NCBI GenBank assembly: GCA_000277445.1
Contig: AJWJ01000426.1
Location: 1 to 20,956, forward strand
Reading direction: 5' to 3'
DNA length: 20,956 bases
From: Polysphondylium violaceum
Lineage: Eukaryota > Evosea > Eumycetozoa > Dictyosteliales > Dictyosteliaceae
In this document: positions 20,726 through 20,956 of the stretch, one piece after another
Layout of the letters: each line of letters opens with the position of its first letter
How positions within the stretch are numbered: the stretch's first letter is position 1
Program-made: the position numbers and the translations under genes
The notes under the pieces: generated by a model
The model's database searches: none
What the model was told of the DNA's origin: nothing
Seen by the model: the letters and a program-made list of their open reading frames with translations, nothing else

Positions 20726-20956
20726 TATTATATTATATTGATATATTTATAAAAGATAAAACAACATCTTTAAAAAAAGATTACAAAGATAAATAAAAAT
20801 TATGTAAATGTATATATATGGAGTATGAATTTAAGATATACAAATTAATGTGAAAATATATCTATATGCGAATGGATATGTATCTATCTTTATTTATTGC
20901 TCCGGAATAATTATCTTTTTTAGCAAAAATTCAAAATTTTGTAAAAAAAAAAAAAA

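Larger units (their letters stand above)
20607..20956. promoter_or_regulatory. Upstream region of the kinesin gene, to the window edge
   Basis: These 350 bases hold a CA repeat (about 20654-20681), a GATA repeat (about 20707-20725) and A/T-rich DNA, ending in a run of A. They include the presumed minus-strand promoter of the kinesin gene. No ORF or RNA gene was recognised. Confidence 0.4.

Noticed and set aside
1-20956. Transposons, virus-like elements, tRNA or rRNA genes, CRISPR arrays
   Set aside because: Read on both strands, no reverse transcriptase, transposase or integrase motifs, terminal repeats, cloverleaf with a consensus T-loop, or spaced direct repeats were seen.

Overview
The window looks like nuclear DNA from a dictyostelid social amoeba, probably not D. 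discoideum itself. The DNA is AT-rich and has short GT-AG introns of 48-90 bp (one of 228 bp). Intergenic spacers are short and full of A/T homopolymers. CAA and AAC/AAT/AGT runs encode long Gln, Asn and Ser tracts inside otherwise conserved proteins. The species cannot be fixed from the sequence alone. All seven genes could be rebuilt as spliced models whose exon phases add up exactly; splice sites were chosen by reading frame and family conservation.

Layout, left to right. 1-1942 (+): a STAT transcription factor cut at its 5' end by the window edge, closest to dictyostelid STATa (dstA) by its C-terminal tyrosine arrangement. 2307-6099 (+): condensin subunit 3 (CAP-G type), five exons. 6483-9969 (+): a FIG4-type Sac-domain phosphoinositide phosphatase, two exons, with a strikingly GC-rich catalytic core. 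10220-11842 (+): a secreted/type I membrane kelch-propeller protein, three exons. 12174-14052 (+): a tesmin/TSO1 CXC (LIN54-like) DNA-binding protein, two exons. 14162-15120 (-): a retinol-dehydrogenase-like short-chain dehydrogenase, two exons, convergent with the previous gene. 15634-20606 (-): one 1607-residue KIF21-like kinesin-4, three exons, with an N-terminal motor, central coiled coils and a C-terminal seven-blade WD40 propeller.

The genes do not form an operon or pathway; this is an ordinary eukaryotic gene neighbourhood. Two genes serve mitosis (condensin, and a possible MuvB-type regulator), one serves endolysosomal lipid signalling and one the microtubule cytoskeleton. I see no transposon, virus-like element, tRNA, rRNA or CRISPR array.

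The most interesting unexplained structure lies in the spacers. There is a near-perfect 16-bp inverted repeat at 2080-2134, and a hairpin-hinge-hairpin arrangement at 6229-6368 that could be a structured non-coding RNA. A smaller stem lies in a relatively GC-rich patch at 15353-15391. I found nothing that I can confidently call a new biological system.
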